DNA of 64,000 bases from Chalciporus piperatus. Taxonomy: Eukaryota > Basidiomycota > Agaricomycetes > Boletales > Boletaceae. Positions 9,479 through 22,025 of the stretch are shown here, piece by piece. The stretch is from assembly GCA_038093975.1 (NCBI GenBank), contig JBBPTG010000029.1, positions 62,001 through 126,000 on the forward strand, in the 5' to 3' direction. Positions within the stretch are counted from its first letter, which is position 1; the number at the start of each line of letters is the position of its first letter. The notes below the pieces were generated by a model that saw only the letters and a list, made by a program, of their open reading frames with translations, was not told the origin of the DNA and searched no databases. The position numbers and the translations under genes are program-made.

Positions 9479-12400
9479 ATGGCATCAGTGAGCTCAGAAT
9501 CGACTGTCCAGGCCTTCATTTCACGACATCGTAAACTCCTTGCGCTGGAGCGCGACGCCGAGATCGAACGCACGTCATTGATCCTGACCAATTGTTCACC
9601 CAAACTCCTTGAACAACGTGGATTTGCGTTAGGTGGGCTAGGCGTCGTGTCTGCCGGGGTGGGACTGGGAGGAAAGACGTATGTAGTCTGTGCCTTGGTG
9701 TGGTAACGTGCAATGACTGAGTCGGAGAAGCATAGATTAGTAGAACTGGAAAGACCTTCCGCGTACCATTCCTCGCCGCTCTTTCCGCCTCATACCTTCA
9801 GGTCGTATATGCCCGTATCATCGCAGAGGTTCAGAGATGCTGAGCAATATGTCTCTACAGGCCTGGCGATCTCGCTCGTATCGAAGAGAACATCTCAGCT
9901 GGACCACAGAAGAAGCCAGGAGGCAAGGGAAAGAAAGCACAGCCTGTTGATGGAGATACGAAGAGCTCCAAAACCGCCGAGGGCGTGGTGTACAAAGTAC
10001 GCACCATCTCTTTGGGGGGTCTGTCAATATTAACGATACAATCCACTGCCCTTTCACAGGTTTCAGACACGCGTGTCGTCATCGCAGTAGATCCTCCTGA
10101 ATCTAGCGATGTGGATCTTGATCTACCTGAGAGATGTCGTGTGGTCAAGCTCGCGAACAGCGTCACCTATGATCGGTAGGCGAATGTCGTTTTGCTTTTC
10201 ACATACGTTCAAGTTTTATCCACTATCCCTAGAATGGACAAGGCTCTCGATCACTTAGAGAAGATCGCAGTACCCTCAACGCGAAAGGTAGCCCTCCATT
10301 GTATGTATTATCCTGGTAAAAACTTACAAGTTTGGTTTCATCAGCCGGACGACAAGACGACCTACGAGCTCACTCCTCTCATCCGTGTATTGCTCGGAAT
10401 GTCGCCTCCTTCCAAGCCTTCCAAACTCGGAGATATCACCTTCTTCGACGACTCGCTCAACCCAAGTCAAAAGGATTCTGTCAGGTTTGCTCTAGAGGCT
10501 GCGGAGGTTGCGTGTATCCATGGTCCTCCAGGTATGCTGGATACCATTTACCTCTCGCTTCATCCATTGACACGCACATACGCATATACCCTAGGCACTG
10601 GAAAAACGCACACCCTCATCGAGATCATACGTCAGCTCACATCTCATCCACCAGACCAGAAACCTGTCCGCGTGCTCGTCTGCGGTGCCTCTAACCTCTC
10701 CGTCGATAACATCCTCGAACGACTTCTTGCTCTCCCGCCATCAGAGAAAGGAAAAGGGACACCTCTCAAGGTTACGCGAATAGGACACCCTGCGCGTGTT
10801 ATGGCACGTGAGAATATTCTTGAGGCAACGTTGGAAGTCAAGGCAGGCCGGAGTGATCAGGTTCGTTAGAATCTCTTGTCCGTCCTTGCAACACTGAGAT
10901 AAACATGTCGATGGTTCGTAAGGCTGCACTTGCCAAAGACGTGAAGGCCGAGCTTGATTCTGCCCTTGACACTCTAGCAGGTAAAGGTAAAGGGAAGGGG
11001 GCAAAGAAACCGCGTGGGCTCGAACGAAAGAAGATGTGGGAGGATGTTCGTGCTCTGAGAAAAGAGCAAGTCTGCTGCTACTCTCAGCTCAGTCATCATT
11101 TCTGATTGACGCATATAATACTAGGTATCGACAAAGAGAAGGTGGAGTTGTGAGATCTGTCCTCTCCGAATCTCAGGTGCGTTGACTTCTCGGTCGTAAT
11201 GCTTAGAATATTGATACCGAAACGTGGATTTACACGAAGATCGTTTTAGCCACTTGCCATTCGGCGGGCGGGAGGCAACTGCACAATCACGTATTTGATG
11301 TTGTGGTCATCGATGAAGCAACCCAAGCGGTCGAAGCGGTATGGTGGTAGCTTGTAGCTTGTATGCGCACAAAATCACTGATTCTCTTTTAGGTGTGCTG
11401 GGTCCCCATATTCAAGGGAAAGAAGTTGATACTTGCAGGCGACCCAATGCAATTACCGCCAACCATCCTCTCTTTGGACAAGCATGACAAGAAAAGTAAG
11501 CAAACGAAAACAGCGAAACCAGATCAAGAAAGCAAGGAGCTATCGACGGAACAATCGTCAAAACCAGCTGAAGACGACGCGGACGATTTGGCTGGATCAA
11601 GTTCAGAGACTGGTTCTGATTCTGAATCAGAGTCAGTGAAAGGTGACACTGCCATTGCGGAAGAGATCGTAGAAGCTGTACCGGAAGTATCGGAGAAGCC
11701 TGTCGAGGCGCCAAAGAAAAAAGCTTTGAAGAGACCTGGATTACGTCCCCCTCGAACGTTGGAAACTACCCTCTTTGACCGCCTCCAGCGAATGTATGGC
11801 CCCGGTATCAAGCGCCTTCTCAATGTTCAATATCGGTACGTGCAACACGCTGCAATTTCGTGATCCATGTCACCCTGACACGTATGCAGAATGCATGCTC
11901 AGATATGTCAGTTCCCCTCGAAGACGCTATACGCGTCCAAGCTCAAATCCCACGGCTCCGTATCCTCCCATCTCCTGTCCGATCTTCCAAACACGAAGTC
12001 GTTTTCCGAGGCCAAGGACGAAGAGACCGTCAAAGAGATTCTCGGTACCCCCGTTGTCTTCTTCGATACGGCTGGGTGTGAGTATTACGAGCGACTGGAA
12101 GGAGACGGAGATGAAGGGAGCAGGTGTAACGAGAACGAGGCATCCGTGGTCAAGGCGTGGACAGAGAAACTCGTGCGTCCTCGTCGTTTCTGCCTCTGGA
12201 CCGTGCAAACTCAGTACATTGTGCTTATTTCCGCCGAATAGGTCGAAGCCGGACTATATCCCTCACAAATTGCGATCATCACCCCGTGAGTTTGGCAGAG
12301 GGCCACGACTGACCTTCGGTGTTTATGAATATATCATAGATATCAAGCACAGGTGACGCTCCTGAGCTCATTGCTACGTCCCGAATACGGTCCCGAGCTC

Positions 12401-12811
12401 GAAATCGGTACGGTCGATGGTATGCAAGGACGTGAGAAGGATGCGGTGATCATCAGCCTCGTGCGTAGCAACGATAAGGTCTGTCCGTCGCGTGCCCGTG
12501 ATAACCGCGGTCTTGAGCCTTGTTTGAATTTAGCGTGAGGTTGGATTCTTGAAGGAAAAGCGCCGATTGAATGGTACGTACCCCCATGGGCTTGTCCAGT
12601 TGTGCGGGGGGATTAATTGATTCTAGTGGCAATGACACGAGCGAAGAGACATCTGGTATGTTGCGTCTATCATGACACTCGCCCATGACTCAGCTGGTTG
12701 CCTCAGTGCATTGTCGGAGACTCGTCGACGGTCCAACATGGGGGAGCATATCTGAAGAAGTGGCTCGCATGGCTAGAATCGAACGCAGACGTCAGATTCG
12801 CAGAGACGTAA
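9479..12811 (+). CDS. HCS1: SF1B DNA helicase, HCS1/IGHMBP2-like
   Basis: A helicase of the Upf1-like family, in yeast the DNA polymerase alpha-associated helicase A. The first exon starts [17 protein letters not shown]. Order of motifs: Walker A GPPGTGKT (interrupted by the intron that starts near 10534), [24 protein letters not shown] in [46 protein letters not shown], and [12 protein letters not shown]. The end reads [16 protein letters not shown], stop TAA 12809-12811. About a dozen introns. Between GDPMQLPPT and the next core motif lies a long hydrophilic insert of about 85 residues, rich in Lys, Glu, Asp and Ser (11489-11740). The N-terminal part carries a basic stretch, [11 protein letters not shown] see no broken motif. 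Confidence 0.88.
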
Positions 12812-13031
12812 AGAACTACAAGGCACATTTCCGAACCCATCGGGAAGCTACAGCGAGGGGTGTACATTGAACGTAGTGTACAATTACAGCTAGAAGTGAC
12901 GGAGAAGATAATCTCGTGCAAAGTAAATATGTCATGTATGATGCGTGCGTCGTGTCCCAAATGAAGAGCAACAGGAAAGCAAAGTAGACAACGGGGACAG
13001 AGAGGTGGGGATGCGAAGGCCAGCTCCGCAT

Positions 13032-15652
13032 TCAGTATTCGTCAGGGTCGTTAAGAGACGCGTATTCTGAGACTGTCCGAACGTCTTCGTACTCCTGGAC
13101 GACCTCGCGCATGGCAAAACGCATGATAGGAGTGAGTGGTGTCAGTTTCGGTCCGATGACTTCGTGCTCGTCGCCTTCATTGATTTGGTCCAAATCCCTC
13201 GTCGAGAGGTTGACGGGGTGTACCATCACCATATCACCATCTTCCGACGACTCGACACCAACCGTACCGCTGGCACCACCCACAAGCGAGTTATTGCTCA
13301 AGACGCGATGAGCCATCGGAGTTGGCGAGACCGGTGCACTGATCACAGGTATCTCCACCTCCCTCCCAATCGGCTCCGTCCAATGCAAATTCAGCACTTT
13401 GCCCTTGATCATCCCGTCTACCGCCCGCACGCCGATCTCCCGACAGAGCAGGAAATAGGGAAGGTGTTGCGTTCCGGGTTGACTGAGTTTACTCATGACT
13501 TTGAGGAGTTGCATCGCGCTGAAGTCGGTGGAGTAGTCTTCGAAGGAGGAGTCGCGATGGGAAGAGTAGGATTTGAAGCCGGCTGGGCCGAGACCTGCGT
13601 GGAGAGCGTCAGGGCCGCTGGATCGGGGACGAGGAGCTGGTGTGGATGGAGTGGTGGGATCTCGTCCATAGGTGGCCGCGGCGACTTGAGAAGAATGGAC
13701 GATATGGAGATTGAGGGTAGCGTGTGCTTGAAGAAAGTGAGAACTTTGTTTGACTAGTCCAAAGCGTTAGCAATGGCAACGCCCGTTGTAAACGTGTACG
13801 CACTATCGAGGTTTCCGCCAGCATTAACTACAAAACGAGTGGATGAGGTCGAGCAGCGGAGAGCGACGCCGGAAACACTCACTATACTCATTAATATAGT
13901 CTTGCCAATGCGCCAATTTACCACCAAATGCCTCGTATAATAGGTCGAAAGATAATGAATGTCGTAAGTGTTCTGGGACACGGGGCAGTATCCGTTCCAA
14001 GAAAAATGTCCGAGTCTCGCTCCGCGTGCAATCGTCGATCGTGACAATCTTGCATTGTTGTACAGAATTCATTCGACGGAGCCAGGTCTGATAGAAAGGA
14101 TCGCTCGTGGCATGGATGACATGGCAGAGTCGGTCTTGTTGTGTCAAAACAAGCATCGAATCCAGCAAGCATTTCATGGTCTCCGTCGACTGAATCAAGG
14201 TTGGCCTGCATTTGAGATAGGTTGAGGAGTATAAGAGGAGTTTTTAATCGAGACGTACAATTTGTGTGCTTCGTCGAAGAATAGGACCGGCATCTTTTTG
14301 GACAGCTTTTCGGGTTCCCTGATCATCGAAGAAGACATCCCACGAGCGCTCTCGCTGCTCTTCTTGGCCCGCTTGAAGAACCACCGACTCCCACGCGGCG
14401 AGTTATTCACCTGAGTTCGTTCTGAGGATATGTCAGACTCCTTTCGCCCTGGGTGGCCAAGTGCTTCGACGTCTTCCGGAGGTTCAAATTCTGCGTATTT
14501 GACCAGAGAACTCTACGATAATCGAGATTCGGTCAGCACTTTGAGAGGAGGAATAAATAGTCATACCTGGAAGAGTTCCATAAGCCGAGCGATATCGCTT
14601 GTTCGTACTTGCGACCCCACGCTCCCGACAGGTGCGTCTGACAGCCTCCGTTCGACATTGAGGCGATAGTTCTGTCAAGAAGCGAGTTAGTTTGATCCTG
14701 TCATCGACCATTATCTCTCAAGTGCGTACCCTGAAGCAGTATGCTTCTCTTCGGAACTCCTCAAATCCCGGCGTGTTTGTAGAAAGTTCCTCGAAATATC
14801 GTTCCATCTGCTGACTCAGGCTCATATAGAGACTGCTGATGTCCGCAAATCCAGGAATCCGGAGGTCGAAGTGAAGAACATGGTACCTGTCGCGCGATAG
14901 AACTTCTCTGAGAAGAGCGGTCTATCACGCATAGAGGAACGATTCGTCAAGTTCTCGTTAATGAATCGAATTATTGTGGGGGCGAAAACTTGCCTTGCCG
15001 ACGGCGCTTGCGCCAAAAAGCACTGTAAACGATGGCTCTCCGTCCAATGCACGCTCTATGACGCGCATCTCGGCTTCCCGGGCCAAAAACCCGGGAAAAC
15101 GTGTAAACGCGTGCTTGACGCAGGGCTGAAATCGCCCGTGGTCCTCGTTGATCTCTTTACGTGCTTCATCGAGCAGGCGTCTTGATTCTGTCAGGGTGCG
15201 CGCAGTGTCGGAGGGCTGAAAGGGTCATGGATGGTCAGTGAGGCTTTAAACGAGTAAGAGGCAATCAAACCTACGTTGAAAAGAACACCGAACACGTCGC
15301 CCATGCCGAAAAAGTTTCGTCTGTTAAGATCAACACTGAGTGCTGCTGAGCTCCTACGATGAGGTAGATTTGATGAAAAGAGCCAATGAATCGCTTCAGC
15401 GCGTGGTGGTCTTGGATTTGTGCCAGCGGACGGATTTCGTTGGATTCTGTTACTCTTCGCTCGCATGAAGGAAATCGTCTGATACGCAGTGGTCGCGCAA
15501 TCGAGGTCTGGTGTTTGCACCAACAAAAGTTTGAAAAGTAAGGGAGGTCAGATGCGAGAACTTGTAGGAGGTTGAAAAGATGGTGCGCAAACTTATGCAT
15601 GCCCAGTCCGCACATTGCACAGCACGGGCACGAGTGTGCTACGTGAAGTCAT
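13032..15652 (-). CDS. AAA-type P-loop ATPase, unknown role
   Basis: Minus-strand, multi-exon. Walker A reads GASAVGKT and is split just before the threonine by a GC-AG intron (14922-14993, donor AG/GCAAGT). Upstream is FPGFLAREAEMRVIERALDG, typical of the lead-in to this ATPase type. Walker B is PVLFFDEAHKL, followed by LVLTQQDRLCHVIHATSDPF and a likely sensor region. The C-terminal part, from MQLLKVMSKLSQPGTQ, holds a winged-helix-like segment and ends SLNDPDEY at TGA 13032-13034. The domain resembles the ATPase_2 family. The N-terminal exon is uncertain: an ATG at 15650-15652 is possible, but splicing into the coding frame from about 15500 on could not be settled. Location in the cell is unknown. 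Confidence 0.7.
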
Positions 15653-16180
15653 GGAAGAGGGCCGACTGATACACGTTGTCAGCATGAGGTGAATGCCAAC
15701 TCGAGCCGGCACAGGTCCGCATTACGAGAATAGTGGAACAACAAACGCCGCAAGTTGTGCTTGCTCCCTCGACAACATTTCTGAGGGCTGGACCTAGGTT
15801 GTTGAGTTCCATTCTACAACTCTACTGACTTACCTGTGAATGCTAGCGACCATTGTTCCATTCACAGATGGAGAAGAACTTGAAGATCCATGGAACTTAC
15901 GACAATACGAAAGTGCCCAGACCCCGGGCTCTGTCTGGCTATAATACATTTTTTGCCTTGGTCTCTATATGGGCGACTAACCTTGAACTTGAGTTGGGTT
16001 GAAGAGAGTGTCCAATGTGAGGCTGGTACAATGGTAGGCATTAGACATCCAAATGAAAGTTCAAGAATCGACGTGACTAGCGGTGATTCAGAAGGCCTTG
16101 ATTCCTTATTTCCAAGACGATGGACGCTGGGATCGATCATGTTGACTGCAAGCACCGCAGTGCTGAGGGAACTCGGTTAA
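15653..16180. other. divergent intergenic region
   Basis: This stretch lies between the ATPase gene and the LYR gene and should hold both promoters. No motif was recognised. Confidence 0.45.
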
Positions 16181-17533
16181 ATGTCAGTTCCACCACCACC
16201 TCCATCTTCAGTCGCCCACCGCGAGTCAATTGCACGTTTGCTCACACCTCTACGTCGCGTCCGTCCTGCATTCGCATACTACAAACTTGCCGCACACCGG
16301 ATCCCAACACTATGGACACTGTACCGCGGTCTGCAGAGACACGCTGAACGTGACAATGTAGGCAGCGTGCCCTGGTTTCTTTACTTTTTCTCCAAAATTG
16401 ACTCGTCGCGTGTATCTCAGGTGAAATGGCGGATACGCACACTTTTTAGAGAGAAACGACATACTATCCAGGCGCACATCGCAAGAGAGCAACTCGACAG
16501 GGGATACAAGGTACGCCAGGACTGAACATGTGCAGGAACAAACATGTTCACGCTCCACACTTTTCTCGAACAGTGGCTAGACATGTTCATACGTGCGAAG
16601 CAAGGCGATACGTATCTCCAAGCGGTGTTGGACAGATACGACCGTATGATTGCTAACAAACGCGAGAGGAGAGTGTTTGGAAGACTCGTAAGGGAAGCAG
16701 TGGTGCGTAAACTACCTCTCATCTTTCTGCCTTCAATTCACCATCCGTGCATTGCTCATCCACCTCTTTCTGCAAACTCGCCTATCTCCTTCCGCGACTT
16801 GTCCCACAGCCAGCCAGCATATCTTGCATGATCAATAAACGACGCCTCCGGAGGGACGAGCGATATCATCAGGGGGTGGAGGTCATGAAATGGATGGAGG
16901 ACTTGCAGATGGAGAGTGCCTTTGAGAAGCAGCTGCTTCGTTCAGGGCAACCACTCGAACCCGTGTTTAGCAACGATTTGGGCGCATGGCGTACGTCTTT
17001 GCGCGCGTTGGTGTCTACTATCTCTTGCGATCTCTGACGTGTCAACAGTGCAACCGCTCAGAGATAAGTTACAGATCACCAGGACAGCGAACGACAACGA
17101 CTACAGACGTCTGTACTCGGACTACCCCCCTTCACTTCTCCTCCGTGGAATTCGGGCGCGCCGGGAGAAAATCCAGTATAAGACCCGACAGCACGCACGC
17201 GAGCGAAGTGGGGAGCTATACCCGACCACGCTGATGCGCATGCGCAAAGGTCCACCCGCCCACGTGCTAGATAAGATGTCACCAAAGGAGCGCAGAATGG
17301 ATAAGATAGTCAGGGGACCGAGTGAGGTTGGGTATGCGGCGGTGGCGAAGACGAAGATGGGAATGAGGTTGAAGCATCCGGATGCGTGGAAAATGGAGGA
17401 TGGGAGAGAAGAGGATTGGGAACGCCTTGAGAGCATGGAGGAGGAGCTGATAGCGACGAGTATGCGGAGACGAGCAGCGAGTTTGGAGATGGATAAGGAG
17501 AGAGAGTCCGTGGCTCGTGCGAGTATGGGCTGA
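16181..17533 (+). CDS. LYR-motif protein (Complex 1 LYR type)
   Basis: Start ATG 16181. The first exon gives a proline-rich start and then IPTLWTLYRGLQRHA, holding the LYR tripeptide with the downstream pattern of Complex1_LYR proteins. Next come VKWRIRTLFREKRHTIQA and WLDMFIRAKQGDTYLQAV. Introns are GT-AG and keep phase. LYR proteins are small mitochondrial adaptors that bind acyl carrier protein or Fe-S carriers. This one is longer, about 310 residues, with a charged, helical C-terminal extension rich in Arg, Lys, Glu and Met. It may serve in mitochondrial assembly or translation, but the exact partner is unknown. Stop TGA 17531-17533. Confidence 0.7.
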
Positions 17534-19639
17534 GGCGTCCTGCCGAAAGACTACAATCGATCAAGGTCGGAGCTTCTGTTATCCTTTAGGACAATGTCCG
17601 GGGTGACCGTTTGAATTCCTTCGCATGTTGAACCAGCGCAGCCAAGTGAGACTGGCAGGTAGACCCGACATACTCATTACATGACAGTATCTGACGATGT
17701 CTCAGGTGCATCTGGTTGATGTCGCACCCCCATTCAACCAACGACTTAAATGCTTCAGTGGATCGATCCGCTGCAACCACGGATCTGGAGATGTTTTCCT
17801 CACACCGGTGCGCTTGCCGGCCATGGTGTAGTCGAGAACGGGGGCTTCAGATGAGAGTGAAGTTGTCGTTAGGTCGAACAAGATGATGGAGGCGTCGGAC
17901 GGGTAGATTCTTGGGTCTTAGTCTCCCCAGGATGAAGACAGTCGGCGCAACTCAAGCTTCGGATAGCGACGTTGACAGGAACTTCAAGTTGGTGGCGACC
18001 TGCTCTCTGTCATGCCACTTGGCACGACTATAGTGGAACTAGACCGCGATCGGGCCAGACCTAGTACTTCCTCCACCCGGAATTCCGCCATGGTTGGATT
18101 CCAATCATCTTCGATCAAAGGCTCGAGATCGGGACGTCGAGACTTTGCCAAGGACTCGGAGTGGTGTAAGGAGAGTGCCAATTCTGAGCTTGGCACGATC
18201 AGAGCTATATGGCACGGTGTTGGTATTTCCCCCAAGGAATTCCAACTGCTAGGCCCCCAGGGTATAAGAACGAGCTGGTCCTGGTCGAGGCGAAACAACA
18301 ACTTTTGACCCTCCACCTCGCTCTCTTCGCATTCGTTGTATGCCTCACCTTTTATCATGCCCGCGACCTCCGTTTGTCGTCTCCGTCGATGTGCCCTGTT
18401 GGGCTATACCGGTACCGTCGGCGGGGCCATGCGTGGACTTGACCAAGATCAACGCCGCCGCCTCGTGTTCATGCATACGCAGTCTACTTCGTCATGGGTG
18501 CGTGTAGCTAACTCGTACAGCCCATCTGATCGTATTAGCTGACATCACGCGCATTCAAGTTCTATATTCTGCGCTGCAATCACATCAGCGTTTCCACGGA
18601 ACCCACTCCCATCAACAGTACCGAACCGTCCATACCAGGGTATGTTTCCTAGTACCAACCTTCCCGCCATCGCGACGCTCATTCTTCCAGAGTCGCTTAA
18701 TACCACCACCAGTGAATTAGCCAAAGGTATGGCGGTATATATCTACCAATTTCGGCTCGACCACTGAGATAACCACCTTACAACTCTGCTACAAGATGTC
18801 ACGGTCGCTGGGGACACCTCAGACAGCCATCACCCTCCGCTGGCAGTGTTTGTCGAGGCAGGGACGCTCCTGTTGTATTGGTAAGTGATGTCATTTGCTC
18901 GTGGTGTTGCTTCAGGATGAAAACACTTTGAATACAGCAGCAGAAGCAGAAGAATCATGGCAGGGGGACCTCTGTCAGGGAGTTATCTGAGGCTGCAGAT
19001 CACCAGATCGACCTTCTGGAAAATCCTGATTTTTGCGCCCATCTTGCGAGCGCGTGGGATAAAGATGAAGGCTGGCCAAGACCGAAACTGCACTGCGAAT
19101 TGCAGTTAATCGAATATCTACGGACACGTGGCATCACCGGATAAGTCTGTAACGTTGGGGATGAGCGTCGCGCGAGATGGGGATTCGGTGCTCTGAGGGA
19201 TTGGTTGGATCGTTGCAAAGAGTGAAGGAGTGATGCAGGACATCGTCTGGGATTCATGCACTTGCTAGTGTGGATCGCTCGCGAAGACTGGTCTGCATCA
19301 GTCCGTCGGTCATTGCAGCGCTCGCACCGGGGGTTGGATGGAAGGACGTGCGTAGACCTAGTAGAGCACACCGGTGACCATCTTTTTGTCTTGTGGAAAT
19401 GCGTAGTATCCGGGAGGGAGAATCGTACTCAGTGGCCGTCCGTTTGTCAATGCTCTCGTGGACAGAACTTTGAGAGAGTGCAGGTCTGTGACTCCGCTCG
19501 TACCTCGCTTCGTCACAGAGCATTGTCTTTGGCTAAGCGATGTTTCGGTGGCGCCACCTTCACCAACATCCGCTCACCTAGTCGCGCCAGCACCAAGCTC
19601 GACGCTCAAACTCAGTACCTACTCACTCCAGTCGTTCCT
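17534..19639. other. long stretch without a recognised gene
   Basis: Several open frames occur, the longest being 124 codons on the minus strand at 17984-18358. None shows a family motif or consistent splicing. Part of the 3' side may be the lost 5' half of the P450 remnant that follows. I see no repeat or RNA gene. Confidence 0.4.
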
Positions 19640-20368
19640 TACCCCACAGTCACTCCCCGTCATCCCTCTCCAGCCTATCAAAGAAGCGATGCGGTGGAGA
19701 CCCGCACTTCCCCTGAGTATTGTGTGTGTAATGAAATCCACTGACTTCTACAAGGGTATGGAGTTCAAATCGTGGTTTCCAGTCCTACGACTTAGCAAGC
19801 TTCACTCTAGGCCATCATATCCCAGAGGACACAATCATACTTCCAAATGTATGGTATGTATGTCTGGATACAGGTTCACACGATGAAATGTGTTACTCAG
19901 TAATTTAACAGGGCCATTACGAAAGATGACAAGAGCGGAATCCCACCCGAGGAGTTTTCTCCGGAGCGTCACCTCGCTGACAGGGTCAAAGAAGTCGCGA
20001 CGGATCCCTACGCTTACGCGTTCGGTTTCGGACGCAGGTATGACGTAGATAACGCGAGGTCGGATATATTTGATAGGTAATGTTTGACAGGATCTGTCCG
20101 GGTAAACACCTTGGGGACAACATGGTCTTCACGCTCCTGTCCAACATCGTCGCAGCGGTCCGTATCTCCAAGAAGAAGGATCCAGAGGGTAACGAAATTA
20201 CCCTGCGGCCGTCGTACAGTGCTGGGCTTGTAAGGTGAGTGCATATTTCCAAGGTTGACCTCCCGTGTAATTCAATTCTCTACCAGTTACCCCTTTGAGG
20301 TGGACATAAAACCACTGTCAAAAGAGATGATCTTGACCGCGAAAGAAAGGGTTACCCAGAATCTTTGA
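19640..20368 (+). pseudogene. cytochrome P450, 3' remnant
   Basis: The C-terminal part of a fungal P450 is readable: KEAMRWRPALPLS (ExxR motif of the K helix), DFYKG/HHIPEDTIILPNVW across a GT-AG intron, AITKDDKSGIPPEEFSPERH, then the heme loop FGFGRRICPGKHLG and the tail to VTQNL, stop 20366-20368. Upstream of ExxR the frame is disturbed: the usual PH after the PLS segment is missing and the I helix cannot be found. I infer a 5'-truncated, decayed gene. An intact gene with unusual upstream exons is less likely. Confidence 0.65.
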
Positions 20369-20848
20369 TGAGAGTGGATGTCTACAGGTCAGGAATGTAT
20401 CGGGATGGTGAAGACTATATGTCACCTAGCCTTCGAGGGTTATTGGCACGATCTCTACACACTGGATCCTTAGAAGGCTGAATGAAGCTGTTTCTTGTCG
20501 TTCGACCTCCGTCGATGATTGTCCAGGGAGTGGGTATTCGGTACGAAGAGGAGTCACAGAACCAATTCGAACCTAACGTAGCATGGGACCCCTGGGTGGT
20601 CGCCCGAAATACCGGAAGTTAACCCGCGTGCCGAAGAGAGCATGATGTTCATGTCACTGCTGACAGCAAGGGTGAACTTGTAGAGCACGACATTTGGAGA
20701 TGGCGTCGGAATTTACAAAATCATCTGGGGCCGATATCCACTCAACTTGCAATGACTTGACACAATTACGACTGTCTCCAATGTTACAGATCGTACATAC
20801 TCAAGCGAAACCTACGGGAAAACATTTCGTACATATCTAAACATCGAG
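20369..20848. other. intergenic, nothing recognised
   Basis: A gap between the P450 remnant and the 3' end of the hydrolase gene. No open frame or motif of note. Confidence 0.45.
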
Positions 20849-22025
20849 TTACAAATTGATAGCAGCTGTGTATTGCTGGATGGCTTTATCCGGGGTTTCC
20901 CAGAAGATGAAATGGTTCCCTTCATCTTGTTGAATAAACTTGATATCCCTAGAAATTTCTGCGTCGTTCCCGTACAACTCCTTCGGGTTGGCAATGTGTT
21001 TCTTCAACATCCACATGGCCCATATCAACACTCCACCGCTCGTCGCACTACTCATATAGCGAACGCGTAAACCTGGCAAGTACCGCGCAAGGCTTTTGTC
21101 GAAGATCGCCCGTTTTGTGAGAGCTCTGAAGGCCGTGGCGTCGCAGAAGAGGAGCAAGCCGTCGCACCCATTGTTGGCGAAAGAATCGAGGCCTGTGAAT
21201 TCGGCAAGCTGCTCTGGGGAGAGTTCGTGCATAGAACGAGGCTTGTCGCTGGGATCATTGAACTCGAGGTCGTCGATCTCCCCAGAAGTGACACTCTTAT
21301 GCTCGTAATGCGCAGTTGCCCATTCATAGAACGCATCGAGTCTCTCTTTCGTGTCCGCTTTGAACCATAACTCAATGTTGAGCCTTTCTGGATTCGCTAT
21401 ACCGAGAGCAACTGCGCTAGCGTCTGGACGAAACGTCAGTATGACGAGATAGTGATGAACAATAGCAGACTCACCATGAGATACCATTGTATGGAGATAC
21501 ATTCCGAGAGCAGTACGAGTCTCCTCGGATAATGCATCGAGGTATGCTAACAGCGCATGGGTGTGAATACCTCCAAGAGACCACCCGATGAGGGCGATTC
21601 CACCGGTAGGGCGGTCTGGACCCGCTGGCGGGATGCCCTGCTCTTTAGCGAAAGTTACGAGGAACTCGGCGAGCTCGACCGCCTGGCCACGGAAGAACGG
21701 TTCAGCGTCTTCGATCTTCTTTCCCGGGCCCAAGCCAGTTAGTTCATCCTCGCTAAAGGTACTCGAGGGCGAATAGCCACGCCTGTACAGGCTGATGATA
21801 CGGATGTTGTGAACAGCAGAAACTGGGAGGAGTTTCTTGAACACTCCTGTGGATAGGTAAATAGGCTGGCAATCAGGTCTAGCCATCGATCGAACCTCCG
21901 TTGAAACCCATGCCGTGGACGTAAACCCATGTCGTGTAGGTATTTGATTTGGGAGCGCCGCTATCAAGGTATGCGTACTCGAAATCACATACTTTGAGTG
22001 TCTTGAATGCAACGGTGGTGGTCAT
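20849..22025 (-). CDS. alpha/beta hydrolase
   Basis: Start ATG 22023-22025 (MTTTVAFKTLKVCDFEYAYL). The oxyanion loop is in YVHGMGFNGG, across a GT-AG intron. The nucleophile elbow is GWSLGGIHTHALL (GxSxG with Ser). The catalytic histidine is probably in DEGNHFIFWETPDKAIQQY near the end. A second intron interrupts MVSH/DASAVALG. Stop TAA 20849-20851, about 355 residues. The sequence is intact and belongs to a group frequent in Agaricomycetes. No signal peptide is visible, so it is probably cytosolic. The substrate is unknown. Confidence 0.8.
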
